A stretch of DNA of 64,000 bases from Ichthyophis bannanicus (GCA_033557465.1 CM066051.1:101099026-101163025), one strand, 5' to 3'; numbered from the stretch's first letter, positions 21,231 to 32,022 are shown. Numbers and translations are program-made. The notes: a model not told the origin generated them from the letters alone.

Positions 21231-21903
21231 AGTTCTGGGAGGTTGTGTGATATGATGGTGCAAATTGGTGGATTTAGGACAGCGGTAAGCAGCACTATCC
21301 TCCCCAGGGCAGGGGCAGGGTTGCTTTCAGGTCAGATAAGCGCACTATAACCTACAGCTTATGAATATTAATTGGGATTGTTCTGCTCTGTGGGGCTGCT
21401 GCATGCTTCCTTAAGAGGCGATGCAGGATGCTGCACTGTGGTTTTCTGTGGCTGGAGTAAACACCAGCTGACCACTCGTGTTGCCAGATGTCAGCAGATG
21501 GTGTCCTGGCTCCTACTTGTTTTTCTTTTTTCTTTACTTTATGATATGACTTTTCCTCCTACTTTGGGCTTCTAACATTCACTCCCACTTCTTTGAGAAC
21601 CTTGTATTTATCAGCCTTAAATCCAGCTACTGTGCTTGCATGATGGCTGGGGCTTCTCTTCCCCTGAAGCTGTGAATGTTACCTGCACAGCATTTCCAGT
21701 CCCAATCGACCTGTGGAGTGGAAACCTTGAGCGAGAAATCAAACCCACGTTGTATGCAGCTCTGCCACTGGACTGCCTCGGTGCTGGTGTTTTAATGCTC
21801 TTCCCCAGAATGCACACAGTAGACCTTCAGTATCTCCTGCTGATTAGGAGCTTTGTTAGATGCTCTTGCTAACTTCACATCCCACCCTTGCTGTTCTTTG
21901 CAG
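21231..21903 (+). other. FBXW9 intron 1, 3' part
   Basis: No gene or repeat recognised. It ends with a pyrimidine-rich tract and TTTGCAG at 21897-21903, the acceptor for exon 2. Confidence 0.7.
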
Positions 21904-22043
21904 ATGAGGATTTTGATTGGCCAGCAGCATGTGTTGACTTGGAAGAGCAGCTCGGATATTGGTCAGAGGACAGAAGGAAGGCGGAGCATTTCTCCCTGGG
22001 AGACGGACACTTTGCTTCAGTGGACTCTGTCCTCCTGTTGCAG
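21904..22043 (+). CDS. FBXW9: FBXW9 coding exon 2: F-box/WD40 linker
   Basis: 140 nt, completing the split codon (G plus AT, Asp) and ending in phase 0. Encodes [20 protein letters not shown], then [19 protein letters not shown]. The Asp/Trp-rich segment and the DGHFAS(V/I)DSVLLLQ strand are typical of FBXW9 and lead into the propeller. The donor is GTGAGA. The next exon is 30.7 kb away, at 52708. Confidence 0.93.
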
Positions 22044-22074
22044 GTGAGAGCTTGCCACCATATCCCTGGAAGAA

Positions 22075-22205
22075 TTAAATTTACTTCATCATCCCTTCAG
22101 TTCAGTCCAAAAATGTGGATTTTTGCTCTCCTACCAGTAGGTGGAAATAAAAGCACTGGTTTGTTGATGTCACCCACTCCCCAGGCCATATTTCTCAGAC
22201 TCCAG
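22075..22205 (+). repeat. DIRS G left terminal repeat
   Basis: Pairs in inverted orientation with 52440-52590. Marks where G entered FBXW9 intron 2, only about 30 bp after exon 2. Confidence 0.78.
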
Positions 22206-22849
22206 CAGATGGAGGTGAGCATTACCTGTGCAGCTAAGACTGGTCTGAAAGGACTTTGAGGTATTCCTGAGAGGGCCGGAGACATTGTCCACGAAGGGCC
22301 CTGGGGTGCAGTACCTGGTGGGACCAGGTCCTTCACCCACTCTGCTATTGCTTATCTTCTTCCAGAGCAGCCTTTGATTTGGACAGGCTCTGAGACAGCT
22401 CCCTCTTTCCCCCTCCACAACCTTTAGGAGGGAGCTAGGAGTTAAGGGTTTGGCAGCCGTAAAGTTGTTAGAAATAAATAAATAAAGGAAGGAAGAATAT
22501 AGCACAAGAATAGAATGGAGGGATGAGGGGCTGGTGGGGCCACTTCTCTGTGCCAGGGAGGCTCGCCTCGCCAGAGCTGAGAGAAACCGAGCACATGACA
22601 TTGCATGGGGGAGCGACGTATGTGCTGCGTGGCCTGCAGTAGCCGCTGGGCCAGTCTTTCAGCTGATTGTGCTGCGGATGTATAGAGAGAACGTGGCAGC
22701 TACAGATCAAGGCAGGGGTTCTCGCAGCAGAAAACTGCCTCCATTAGACCTGCTGTGGATATTGTTGCCAAGAATGTGGGGCAGCCTCTAGTGCTTATTC
22801 TGGTGCAGAGGTTGACACAGGAAGCTCCCAAATGGCAGCTGCAGGTCAT
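22206..22849 (+). other. DIRS G leader region
   Basis: By position this is the 5' untranslated part and perhaps the start of gag in G. I see no intact frame and no secure match to the other copies. A short AAATAAATAAATAAA run at about 22471 may be the tail of a small insertion. Confidence 0.4.
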
Positions 22850-23867
22850 TTTTCAGGGTTCAACATTTTCTTTACTCTAGACTTCGTTCTGCTGTTCCAC
22901 CAGGCCTTTTGCCTGAAGCAGGGTCTGGTGTAGAGCCCAGCAAAGCTATATGCAGCAGGCCTGACAGGATCTGCGGTCAGTGCCACCCCTCTTATAACAA
23001 AGAGTTTGTGCAAGGATCCAGTAGACGTCGAGGGAGACAGACTCTGTCTTGTCCAGAGGTTCAGCTCTGCTAGATGGAGAACTTCCAGCGGGCAAAGACT
23101 CCACAGTAGTTCAGATCCCTCATCTTACTGGCCTTGGCGACCTTGAATATTTTAGAGGGACCACCTGTGGAGGGATCAGGAAGCCGCCTAGATCTTTACC
23201 TCTCACTGGGGCTACCAAGGACATGTCGGCCGCAGGATGGTGCACTCTACGCACTGCCTTGCTGTTTGGCAGGAGTCTTGCTAACTTCTAGCCCATTCCT
23301 TTGGAGGCAAAATGAATTGTGCACAGTTGAGACTATGCTGACTCCTGGTGACCCAGCAACTCCTGAATTTTCTTGGCAGTGTGACCGGAAGTAGATCATT
23401 CTGCCTGTTTTGGGTAGACGCTCTGGTCTGGTCACGGTGATCACAGAGAAGATGACCATCCTCGCTGAGGGTGGTGCAGCCTTAAAAAAAAAATCCCCTC
23501 TTGCTAAAGCAATCTTTTGGGGTCTCGGCCCTGGCTCTGCAGGCATCTGTCTGCAGTATGCATGAGGCATCGAGCCTGCTCCAGAGACCTCGTTCTCCAC
23601 ATCAGAGATGTTGTCAGAAGGAAGTCATCTGGAGTCAGGCTCAGCCATTTTGGCCGTCACCCTATATGACTTAATTCAGGCCTTCACTAAGAATACGGGC
23701 ACGACCGTGACTGTGCAGCATGTCTTGTGGTTGTGCAACTGGTCAGCAGATGTGGCCTCCAAAGCACGTCTTAGCAACTCCTCTTTAAGTTTTGTTTGGC
23801 AAAGGTCTGCAGAAGTTGGTATCTTTGATTTTAACTTGATGGGCGGTATATCGAATAATGATAAACC
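22850..23867 (+). pseudogene. DIRS G gag, heavily decayed
   Basis: Shared blocks in the right order but changing frames: a C..C pair in CGQCHPSYN (about 22975), LVTVITEKMTILAEGGAAL (23430-23490, compare TKHTTIPVEGGVALKD in E) and ESGSAILAVTLYDLIQAF with LWLCNWSADVASKARLSNS (23633-23790, compare E and I). A run of A at 23485 marks one frameshift. A short tail-like piece (GGGCGGTATATC...) lies at 23840-23875. Confidence 0.72.
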
Positions 23868-24119
23868 ATATTAAAACCATAAACCTTGGGGATTCCAAGG
23901 TGCCCAGGCTTCCAGAGGATAGGCCCAAAGGGTCTGGGTACTGCTTCTCCTCTTAAAACCATTTTTGGGAGACCCGCAGGTTCCATCCGGCCAGTTCAGG
24001 TTCTTTCCGGAGATCCTGCTACCTCTCCTGAAGCAAGTCCTTTCGGGACATGGTAGCAGGAGCAGAGAGCGAACCCCCAGGGTGTGTCTTGCCCCCATGT
24101 CTTACCAAATAAGGTGTGG
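23868..24119 (+). other. DIRS G gag/RT linker
   Basis: Basic, Pro/Ser-rich translations such as LPEDRPKGSG agree with the linker after gag in copies E and I (RLPEDK...). No intact frame. Confidence 0.5.
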
Positions 24120-24414
24120 GAATATAGTCAGGTAGTTGCTTACAAGGTTTTTACCCGGTGTGGACCCAGATCACCTCAGACAAATGGGTGTTGATGGTAA
24201 TTCAAGAGGGTTATGCCCTTGAGCTGGTGCAGATGCTCTGAGACACTTTTATTGCATCGCCTTGCCAAGCACTGCCTAGGTGCAGGCAGTACGAAACGCC
24301 CTCAAGTATCTCCTGCAATTCTGAGCCATGATATCAGTCCCGGTGGACCAATTAGGACTGGGTAGTTTCCCAAGAAGGAGAGAAATTTTCAACCAGTTCT
24401 GAATTTTAAAAAGA
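24120..24414 (+). pseudogene. DIRS G reverse transcriptase, scrap 1
   Basis: WTQITSDKWVLMVIQEGYAL and, after stops, PVLNFKKIS match the start of RT in E (ITSDQWVLDSISRGYA; RPILDLKGV). Sequence stops at AAGATTTCC where DIRS F begins and resumes at 31884 with the next RT segment. Confidence 0.75.
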
Positions 24415-24575
24415 TTTCCATATCATCCAGACCAGTTCAGACAAATGAGTTGTGTTCCCCTACCAGCAGATTGGTGGAGATAAAGAACCAGGTTTCAATG
24501 ACATCACTTCTATGCCTCTATCTGCCTCAGTCACCAGAGGTTCCTTCAGTATTTTTTTGTCTCCAGCGGATGGTG
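24415..24575 (+). repeat. DIRS F left terminal repeat
   Basis: CCAGACCAGTTCAGAC, 'tgttcccctaccagcaga', 'ttggtggagataaagaacc' and 'ttccttcagtatttt' pair, inverted, with 31620-31860 of the same element. Confidence 0.82.
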
Positions 24576-24587
24576 GATGGATTTTCT

Positions 24588-25276
24588 CCTCTGTAGAAAA
24601 TCTGAAGATTGGCCTCACTTGGAATACTGTGTTCAGTTTTGGAGACCGTATCTTGCAAAGGATGTAAAAAGAATGGAAGCTGTTCAGAGGAAGGTGACCA
24701 AAATGATTTGGAGCCTGCGTCAGAAGCCTTATGAGAAGAGAATTGAAGACCTAAATATGTACACTTTGGAGGAGAGGAGGGACAGGGGAGATATGATTCA
24801 GACCTTTAAATACTTAAAGAGAAATAATGAACAAACAAACCTCTTCCAGAGATGGGGACGCTGTAAAACTAGAGGGCATGACCTGAAGCTGCAAGGTGGT
24901 AAATTGAAAGGCAATGTCAGGAAATACTTTTTCACTGAAAGGGTGGTGGATGCTTGGAATGCCCTCCCGATGGAGGTGGTGAGGGCAAACACAGTGATGG
25001 AATTCAAAGTGGCCTGGGACAGACAAAGTGGATCACTTTACAGCAACAAGTCTAAATCAAAATAAACTGAGCCATCTAATTTCACAACAAATAGGGATGT
25101 CCTACATGGAGCGATGGGGGGAGGAGCGGTGGGTTCACCCCTAAACAAAGATATGGGGAGGGGTGCACCTACTCCCTAAAGACATGGGGAGGGGTGCACC
25201 TACTCCTGCCATATTACTGGGCAGACTAGATGGACCATACTGGTCTTTATCTGCTGTCATTTACTATGTTACTATG
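24588..25276 (+). mobile_element. CR1 LINE family c, 3' fragment
   Basis: 5' truncated sense CR1 inserted just inside DIRS F. It encodes only the ORF2 C-terminus and ends with CATTTACTATGTTACTATG, a CR1-type 3' end. The sequence is distinct from families a and b. Confidence 0.83.
24600..25065 (+). pseudogene. CR1-c ORF2 C-terminal fragment
   Basis: Open to the natural stop: [60 protein letters not shown] and VVDAWNALPMEVV. This is the post-RT domain of CR1; endonuclease and RT are missing, so it has no activity. Confidence 0.85.
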
Positions 25277-25801
25277 ATTAAACACTCATGAACGACCATC
25301 ATGAGTACAGAAAGGTGACTCTCACTTGAGTGTGGGCTCTACTAGACTGCGGTGGTCTTGGTAGCTATAAGAGGAGGGAAAATTTTGTTTAGCTCCATGC
25401 CCTTATGATAAGAGCCTGTTGAGCAGCCATAGATTGGAAGAGTACAGCAGCCTCACACAACCTCAGCGCCGCCTCCCCCTCCCACCTGCTCTCTTCCGAA
25501 AACTGCAGAAGGCTCTCGGAGGGATCCGTCTGCCAGCCACCTTTCACACAATGCTGTTAAAATAAACCCAGCCAGTGAAGCAGTTTCAGAGGAATAGAGC
25601 TAAGACCAGCACGGATCATACTCTTGGGGTGAGTACCAAGGCTTGACTTTCTCATTGTCCTTGTTGGGGGCTCCCAGTTTTGTCTCTGAGGGACGCAATT
25701 CAGGGTGGACTGCTAGCGGCTGCCAGTGCTGTGTAGGGGTTTCCCACCGTTTTCTGCACATGTTAATAACGTTTTGCCTATTATGTGGTGGTTGTGCTAT
25801 C
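25277..25801 (+). other. DIRS F leader sequence
   Basis: Lies between two CR1 insertions. By position it is the 5' untranslated region of F. Nothing coding recognised. Confidence 0.45.
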
Positions 25802-26660
25802 CTAAGAACATAAGATATGCCATACTGGGTCAGACCAAGGTCCATCAAGCCCAGTATTCTGTTTCCAGCAGTGGCCAATCTAGGTCATACGTACCTAGCA
25901 GTTTCCCCGAAAGAGACAGGTTCCACAGTGCTTGTACTGGGTCAAGCATTGATATCCTGGGTCCCTTCTTAATAATGGTTTATGGACCTTTCCTCCAGGA
26001 ACTTGTCCAAACCTTTTTTTAAACCCAGCTACTCTAACAGCCTTTACTACATCCTCCAGTAACAAATTTGAGTTTGATTACACGTTGAGTGAAAAAATAT
26101 TTTCTTTTATTAGTCTTAAATAGTTTACCCTGTAGCTTGTCCCCTAGTCTTTCTATATTCTGATAACGTAAACAATCAATCTACGTTTACCCGTTCCACT
26201 CCGTTCATTAATTTATAGACTTCTATCATATCTCCCCTCAGCCGTCTCTTTTCCAGGTTAAAGAGCCCTAACCTTTTTAGCCTTTTTTCATAGGAGTATC
26301 CTTCCATCCCCTTTACCATTTTGGTGGCTCTTCTCTGAACCTTTTCTAAAATCGCTATATCCATTTTAAGATACGGCGACCAGAATTGCACACACAATAT
26401 TCAAGGTGCGGTCTCACCATGGAATGATATAGAGGCATTATAATATCTTTTGTTTTATTCTCCATTCCTTTCCTTATGATACCTAGCATTCTATTTGCTC
26501 TCTTGGCCGCCGCTGCACACTGGTCCGAGGGTTTTAACATGGTATCCACAATGACGCCTAAATCTTTTTCCTGGGTGGTGGTTCCCAATGTGGAACCTTG
26601 CATCGTGTAACCATAGTTTGGGTTGTTCTTCCCTAGGTGCATAACTTTGCACTTGTCCAC
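25802..26660 (-). mobile_element. CR1 LINE family a, copy 4
   Basis: Antisense CR1 with complete 3' end (plus AAGAACATAAGATATGCC at 25804), 3' UTR and ORF2 C-terminus. 5' truncated in the codons for [12 protein letters not shown]. Minus-strand [36 protein letters not shown] and [15 protein letters not shown] are readable, with small indels at 26060-26150 and 26395. Confidence 0.88.
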
Positions 26661-26814
26661 GCACGTTCTGCCCAAGCAGCTCCAACACACATTCCTTCCC
26701 CAGCACCTTTAACACACGTAATGTAAAAGCACAGTTAACGTATGCTTGTGGGCCTACACAGCATTAGCACGCGCTTTTGTGATACTTGCCCTAACTTTGT
26801 ATGTCTTCTCCCAG
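26661..26814 (+). other. DIRS F leader, second part
   Basis: Between the CR1 and the gag remnant; contains a pyrimidine-rich TATGTCTTCTCCCAG near 26800. Nothing else recognised. Confidence 0.4.
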
Positions 26815-27760
26815 GAAACACTGTTTGACCTATGGCAAGCAAGGAGCCTCATCTTTGGGTTCTGGACTCTGCCTTTTCTGCATAGCAGCTTCTGAGTTGT
26901 CCCTGGAGGGTATGCTTTCCCCCTCTCAGCTGGGGGATGCGGTTAGTCCACCCTTATCTGCCGCAGGGCAGGAGGTGAAGGATGGCGTTATGGGTAAGGA
27001 TATTCAGTCTGCCAGAGGCTCTGATGACCATGCTTTGAGTTGCTCTTCGTCCTCTAGGGGGTTTGTGGTGGCTGTGCCCCCTGGTGTTGGGGAGCCTTAT
27101 CTGAGAGGAGAGCTTCCGGATTCCCTATTGCAAAAAGGAAAAGAATTCCGGAGAGTACATCAGGCTTGGTCCTTCTGGTGTGGAAATTTAGACCCTGCGG
27201 CCTTTGGATGTCCCGGGACACAATCTCATGCTGGGCAGGATGAAAGTAGAAGCCCTGTTCAATTACCTTTGGCAAGGGGTGCTCCCTGTAGATGGGGAAC
27301 AGTTGGGAGCTATTCAAGATGGTTTTGACATTCCCAAGATGGATGCGCAAGTTATCAGATGGACCACCATTCCTGTGGAAGGCAGATTGACCTTAAAGGA
27401 TGTTTTGGACTGTAAGATGAATCCCTTGCTGAGGAACCAGTTTGCCATGGCGGTGGATATTCTACAGCTGGGAGTATATACCAGCCTGACATTTTGAGCC
27501 CTGCTCCAGAGGATTCAGTCTCTTCTGCCTGATACTATCTCTCTTTTGGAGACTGCTACGGCCTTCTTTTCTCATGCCATGTATGACCTGGTACATCTGG
27601 CAGCCAGGGATGGTATCACAGCGTTCAATTTGGCTCCAGCACTGGGCAGCAGACATATCCTCCAAAGCCCAGTTTTGGCTTTAAGGGGAAGCTTCTGTTT
27701 AGAACTGATTTGGAGAAGCTGGTGAAGGACCTAAGCAAATAAAATATTACTGCCTTCTGG
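26815..27760 (+). pseudogene. DIRS F gag
   Basis: KHCLTYGKQGASSLGSGLCL with following FC matches the Cys-bearing N-terminus of gag in E. After a frameshift near 27200, KMDAQVIRWTTIPVEGRLTL and KDVLDCKMNPLLRNQFAMAV match the central gag block (compare TTIPVDGGAALKDVKDRKLE in I). The C-terminal block (AMYDLVHLAA... and WAADISSKAQF in shifting frames) follows to 27700. It carries a stop at 27497 and several indels. Confidence 0.75.
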
Positions 27761-28283
27761 AAGACAGATCCAAGAGGCCTGTGAAGCAGGCTGGTGCCCC
27801 TTTCTCGTCATCCTCCACCCATCCTCCAAGGGTGTGCTGGCCAGATTCCTGGGGCTCGTGGTGCTATCATCATTACTGACATGGAAAACCTTTCTTCCCC
27901 TCTGCTTCAGGGCCTCATGCTCATTCTTAGTTCTTTTGTGGAGCATGGGGGCCCATACCCTGGTGCCATCGGAGGGCGGCAGGCTTCACCTCTTCTTTCA
28001 GGAATGGACCCGGGTTACCAAGGATCGCTGGTTGCTAGACACCATTCCGTTAGGCAGTGTCCTGGAATGCAAAGAGCAGATTCCCGATGCCTTTATCATT
28101 TCCCCTTGTGGATCACCTTGGACAAGTTTCTACGCCTAAAGGCGGTGGTGCCTGTCTCCCCAGACAAGCAGGGCAAGGGCAGATCCTTCATCTATTTTGT
28201 GGTGCCAATGAAGGAAGGTTCCTTCCAGCCCATTCTGAACCTCAAGGGGTTCAACAAGCACTTGTGCTCTGTAATCCTCTTGG
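27761..28283 (+). pseudogene. DIRS F reverse transcriptase, first part
   Basis: WTRVTKDRWLLDTIPLGSVL (28005-28065), FPLVDHLGQVS, then in another frame IYFVVPMKEGSFQPILNLKG FNKHL (28190-28265) match RT of E (ITSDQWVLDSIS; IYFVVPKKDGLFRPILDLKG). Stops at the SINE at 28284. Confidence 0.8.
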
Positions 28284-28566
28284 AGGAGTAGCCTAGTGGT
28301 TGGGGCAAGGTACTTCAGGCCGAAAGGTCGGGGGTTCAAATCCCACTAGAGGACAGCAACCTTGGGCCGGAAGGACTGGGGTTTCTAGTCCCACAGATGC
28401 TCCTTGTGGTCTTGGGCAAGCCACTTAACCCTCCACTGCCCATGTTCCCTGTAAGTATTAGTGTATGTGTCTCATATCCCCGCGTGTTAAATGTATCCTC
28501 CAATTGTGTTGTGACCGCTTTGATAGAAGGATAAGGCGGAATACAAAACTGTCTAAATAAATAAAT
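28284..28566 (+). repeat. Complete tRNA-derived SINE
   Basis: 283 bp. The head GGAGGAGTAGCCTAGTGGTT resembles an RNA polymerase III A box and GGTTCAAATCCCA is a good B box at about 28335, as in tRNA genes. Then comes a body with CTTGGGCAAGCCACTTAACC, and a 3' tail GGATAAGGCGGAATACAAAA ending in TAAATAAATAAAT. It interrupts the RT of DIRS F. Target duplication unclear. It depends on a LINE partner for movement. Confidence 0.88.
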
Positions 28567-29135
28567 TCAAGCAGTGCACCGAAGGGAATTCTTGGCTTCT
28601 CTGGATCTGGCCGAGTTGTATTTTCATATCCCGATTCGGGCGGATCAGCAGAAGTATCTGTGTTTTGCTGTGCTTGGCTCTCACTATCAGTTTGCCGCCC
28701 TCCCTTTTGGGCTCTCCGCCGCCCCAAGGACATTCTCTAAGGTTATTGTGGTGGTGGCTGTGGCACCAAGGGATCTGTGTCCATCTCTATCTGGACGACT
28801 GGCTCATCCGAGCCCGTTCTCTGTCAGAAGCGTCTTGGATGATGTCCTGAGTGGTGTCCCTTTTGAAAAGCCTTGGCTGGATGATCAGTCAGGAAAAGAG
28901 CCATCTTTTGCCTTCCCAGTCCTTGGAGTTTCTGAGAGCACGTTTCGATACTCGAGTGGGCAGAGTTTTCCTGCCAGAGGAGAAAGTCAGAAAACTGTTG
29001 GATTGCCTGGTGCTGGTCTGTGCGCAGCAAGCCCCCAGAGTCTGGGATTATCTTCATTTCCTTGGATTGAAGGCGGCTGCCATAGAGATGGTGCCATGGA
29101 CGCATGCTCATATGCAACCACTCCAGTAGTCCTTG
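28567..29135 (+). pseudogene. DIRS F reverse transcriptase, second part
   Basis: REFLASLDLAELYFHIPIRA (catalytic Asp in LDL kept), YQFAALPFGLSAAPRTFSKV, then in a new frame HLYLDDWLIRA (28780-28812; YLDD kept) and, in a third, SLGWMISQEKSHLLPSQSLE and WDYLHFLGLKAAAIEMVPWT. At least two frameshifts. About 12 codons expected at the SINE junction are missing. Confidence 0.82.
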
Positions 29136-29960
29136 TTGACTCGATGGTCCCCAAGTTCTTAGGAGTTTGAGCGCAGGCTTCCACTCCTGTTGATGGTCAA
29201 GGCCAGCCTGTGTGGTAGCGGCAGCCCTGGCATCGGAGGAAGGGCATACCGCTGGACGATTTCTCCTGGATCCTGCTGACAATGGATACCAGTCTTTTGG
29301 TTTGGGGGGGGGGGAGCACCCATTGCCAAGACCTTACAGCCCGGGGCCGTTGGAATCGCATGGAAGCAGGTGTGGTCCATCAACTGCCTCGAGGCAAGAA
29401 CCAACAGGTTGACTCTTCTGCATTTCCAGCCCCTGAGCTAAGGCTGTGTGGTTTGAGTGTTTTCAGACAATGCCACGGCAGTGGCTTATGTCAATCGGCA
29501 AGGCAGATCAAGGGGTACCAGAGTTTCCTTGAAGATGGATCTCCTGTTTGCTTGGGAGGAGAAGAACCTTCTAATCTTGTCAGCCCAGCACAGTGCCGGG
29601 ATGGACAGTGTAGAATTTGGACTTCCTCAGCCAGCACCCTCTGAATCCTGGCAAGTGGGAGTTGAGTCAGGAGGCATTTCAGTTGATTCTGCGCCGCTGG
29701 GGTTGCCCCAGAATGGATCTGATGGCAACCCACTCCACTGCCTAAGTTGCCGCTGCTTCAGTCACCACACGGAGACGGGGTCTGAGGGCATCGATGCCCT
29801 GACCCAGCCTTGGCCCAAGTCGGTGGCTGCTGTATGTGTTTCCTCTGTGGCCCCTAGTGGGGCATGTGCTTCGGCATACAGAGCAGCACCCAGGCAGGAT
29901 TGTTCTGGTAGCTCTGGATTGGCTGCAGAGAGTGTGGTTTAGAGACCTGACGCAGCTACA
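29136..29960 (+). pseudogene. DIRS F RNase H and MT-like region
   Basis: Frames alternate. Recognisable pieces: a TMDTSLLVWGGG start (29279-29310, from TTDASLxGWG), SDNATAVAYVNRQGRS (29464-29512), ILSAQHSAGMDSVEFG, GLPRMDLMATHST in the shifted frame, GIDALTQPWPKS and AALDWLQRVWF. A run of ten G at about 29307 probably causes one frameshift. No function. Confidence 0.75.
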
Positions 29961-31065
29961 GCAGGCACCTCCTCTTTGGCTGCTTCCATCTCTGGGGCTA
30001 TTGCAGCAGGGACCAATAGTTTTGGAGGCTCCAGCTCCCTTCTCGCTTACGGCATGACTCTTGAAAGGAGACTGTTAGTGCATAAGGGCTATTCTCCAGC
30101 AGTATTCTCTACTCTGCTTGGTGCCCAGAGGAGGTCTACCATGCTAGCATATGTACAAATATGGTGCCTCTTTGAGCGCTGTTGTAGCGCATGGCGCTTG
30201 GCTCCTGAGGCAGCCAAGGTGTCCTCCCTGTTAGCCTTTCTGCAGGATGGCCTGGAGAAGGGCCTTTCTCTTAGCTCCCCGAAAGTTCAGATTGCAGCTC
30301 TGGCCTGTTTCCATTGTCCAGTGGTGGGCAAGTCTTTAGCCTTGCACCCAGATGCCTCACATTTTCTCCAGGGGGTTCGGCATCTCTGTCCTCCCCTACA
30401 GTCTCTGATCCCTTCCTGGGATCTGTCTCTGGTGCTCAGGGCCCTGATGATGGCCCCTATTGATCCATTGAAGCATGCTACCTTGAAGGATTTGACACTC
30501 AAGAATGTCTTCTTGGTCGTGATTATTCCGCAAGACAGATCTCTGAGCTGCATGCTCCGTCTTGCCAAGATCCTTATCTGTCCTTTTCAACTGAGGCCGT
30601 TTCCATTCGTCTTGTGCCTGCCTTCCTTGCCTAAGGTGCTTTCTCCCTTGCACATGAACAGAGTGGTCTGCCTGCCCTCCATACTGAAGGAGCAGTGCCG
30701 GGGGAAAGTTAAGGATCTTTTCCCTGTGGATGTCTGGAGAGTGCTTCTCCAGTATTTGGAGGTTACAAATTCCTTTTGTGAGTCAGACCATCTTTTTATG
30801 CTGTTTGCTGGCCTGAGCAAGGGTGAGGTGACAGTCAAGTCGACCTTGGGACACTGGATTAAAGAAGCTATTGCCTCAGCATATCTGTTACGGAAGTGGC
30901 CGGTTCCAGGTTTGCATGCTCATTCTACCAGAGCATAAGCGTCCTTGTGGGCGGAGTGGAGCTTGGTGGCCCCTGCAGACATCTGTTGGGCAGCAATGTG
31001 GGCATCGCTTTCCACTTTTTCCAAGAATTACTGCTTGGATGTCCACGCACAAAGGTTTTTGCGTT
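29961..31065 (+). pseudogene. DIRS F tyrosine recombinase
   Basis: Mostly open from 29976 to 30938: MTLERRLLVHKGYSPAVFST, AYVQIWCLFERCCSAWRL, IPSWDLSLVLRALMMAPIDP. In a local second frame SARQISELHA holds the first active-site block, with Gln where the catalytic Arg should be. Then EVTNSFCESDHLFMLFAG, HAHSTRA (HxxR) and a TAA at 30936. After it the same frame continues with PADICWAAMWASLSTFSKNY, carrying the catalytic Tyr. YRs cut and rejoin the circular DNA intermediate at the target; this one is dead. Confidence 0.83.
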
Positions 31066-31109
31066 CTTCTGTATCTTCTTCCCACCCAGTGGAGTTGTAG
31101 CTTTTGTAC

Positions 31110-31430
31110 ATCCCATTTGCCTGGACAGGACAATATAGAAGGTGACATTTTACTTACCAGTTCATGTCCTTTATTTAACTTTTCTACTAGTCAGTGGTGT
31201 ACATTCAGGTACTGTGTCTAATATTTTTTTTTCCTTGTCCCCGAAGAGCTCACAATCTGTTTTTGTACCTGAGGCAGCGGAGAGTTAAGTGGCTTGCCCA
31301 AGGCCACAAGGAGCACCTGTAGGACTAGAAACCCCAGTCCTTCCGGCCTGAGGTAACTTGCCTGAACCATTAGTCTACTCCTCCTTTCCTTAAGCCCTGC
31401 TAGACCAGTTCAGGGCTCGCCCCAGAAACT
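31110..31430 (+). repeat. DIRS F internal complementary region, split by a SINE
   Basis: TTACTTACCAGTT...ACTAGTCAG (31152-31195) and, after the SINE, CTGCTAGACCAGTTCAG (31399-31415) are complementary to the outer ends of the element, as in E (43735-43830). Confidence 0.7.
31240..31392 (-). repeat. SINE, antisense copy
   Basis: Minus strand reads GGAGGAGTAGACTAATGGTT, then GGGTTTCTAGTCCTACAGG, CTTGTGGCCTTGGGCAAGCC and CTGTGAGCTCTTCGGGG-like sequence. Its head and middle match the SINE at 28284, but part of the head is deleted and the tail differs, so it may be a subfamily. Confidence 0.78.
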
Positions 31431-31619
31431 GGATTGTTCTATCCTGCTGCAGTACCCTTGGGTCCGCAATGATTTTTATACTTGGCTCTACAGGCTCATC
31501 TTCTATGGACAGCCTTCTGTTTTTACTTTCCTGTACATTGTTCTCTACTGTTGATTACTCATTATTGCCCACATTTGAGGCTGTGTGAAGCTTGATCTGT
31601 ATTTCTCATATGCTTTGGA
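31431..31619 (+). other. DIRS F 3' non-coding region
   Basis: Between ICR and right terminal repeat, as expected of a DIRS element. No frame. Confidence 0.5.
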
Positions 31620-31883
31620 ATGAATACTGAAGGGACCTTTGGTGGCTGAGGTGAATAGAGGCATAGGAGTGATGTCATTAAAACCTGGGCTTTTCATTGG
31701 TTCTTTGTCTCCACCAATCTTTTTACCAAATATTTTTATTGTAAACCACTTTGAAGGATAAGGTGGTATATAAATATGAATAAATAAATATATAAATCTG
31801 CTGGTAGGGGAACACAGCCCACTTGTCTGGACTGGTCTAGAGGACTCAAGGAAAAAACATTAACTGGTAAGTAAAATGTCGCC
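31620..31883 (+). repeat. DIRS F right terminal repeat with small tail-like insert
   Basis: Complement of 24415-24575 ('ttggtggctgaggtgaatag', 'tctttgtctccaccaatct', 'ctgctggtaggggaacaca', 'ctggactggtctaga'), ending TAACTGGTAAGTAAAATG. Within it, 31732-31797 is an insert ending in TATAAATATGAATAAATAAA that resembles the 3' tail of the SINE (AAGGATAAGGYGG). Confidence 0.78.
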
Positions 31884-32022
31884 TTAATCAGGCCTGGTGG
31901 ATGCTGCATTTTCATATAGAAACCTTGCATTCCATCATTGTGGTATGGAAAGGGAAGTACTTGATGTCTTGGATCTTAACAGAAGCTTATCTTCATAGTC
32001 CCTTTCAGCGTAGCACCAGCAA
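31884..32022 (+). pseudogene. DIRS G reverse transcriptase, scrap 2
   Basis: FHIETLHSIIVVWKGKYLMS, then LTEAYLH and, after one slipped base, a match to QPEHQ. Aligns with HFRMETLRSVI and NLAEAYFHIP of E, and directly follows scrap 1 (24414). Ends at CAGCAA where DIRS B begins. Confidence 0.8.

Larger units (their letters stand above)
24415..31883 (+). mobile_element. DIRS element F (group 2), inserted in the RT of G
   Basis: A full-length but decayed DIRS element: left terminal repeat 24415-24575, leader with two CR1 insertions, gag 26815-27760, RT 27794-29130 split by a SINE, RNase H/MT 29270-29960, YR 29980-31065, ICR 31110-31430 split by a second SINE, right terminal repeat 31620-31880 ending TAACTGGTAAGTAAAATG. 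The G sequence on both sides reads as adjoining RT codons. Confidence 0.83.

Noticed and set aside
28284..28360. A functional tRNA gene
   Set aside because: A and B box-like motifs are present, but no cloverleaf can be folded and the head is followed by a SINE body and A-rich tail.
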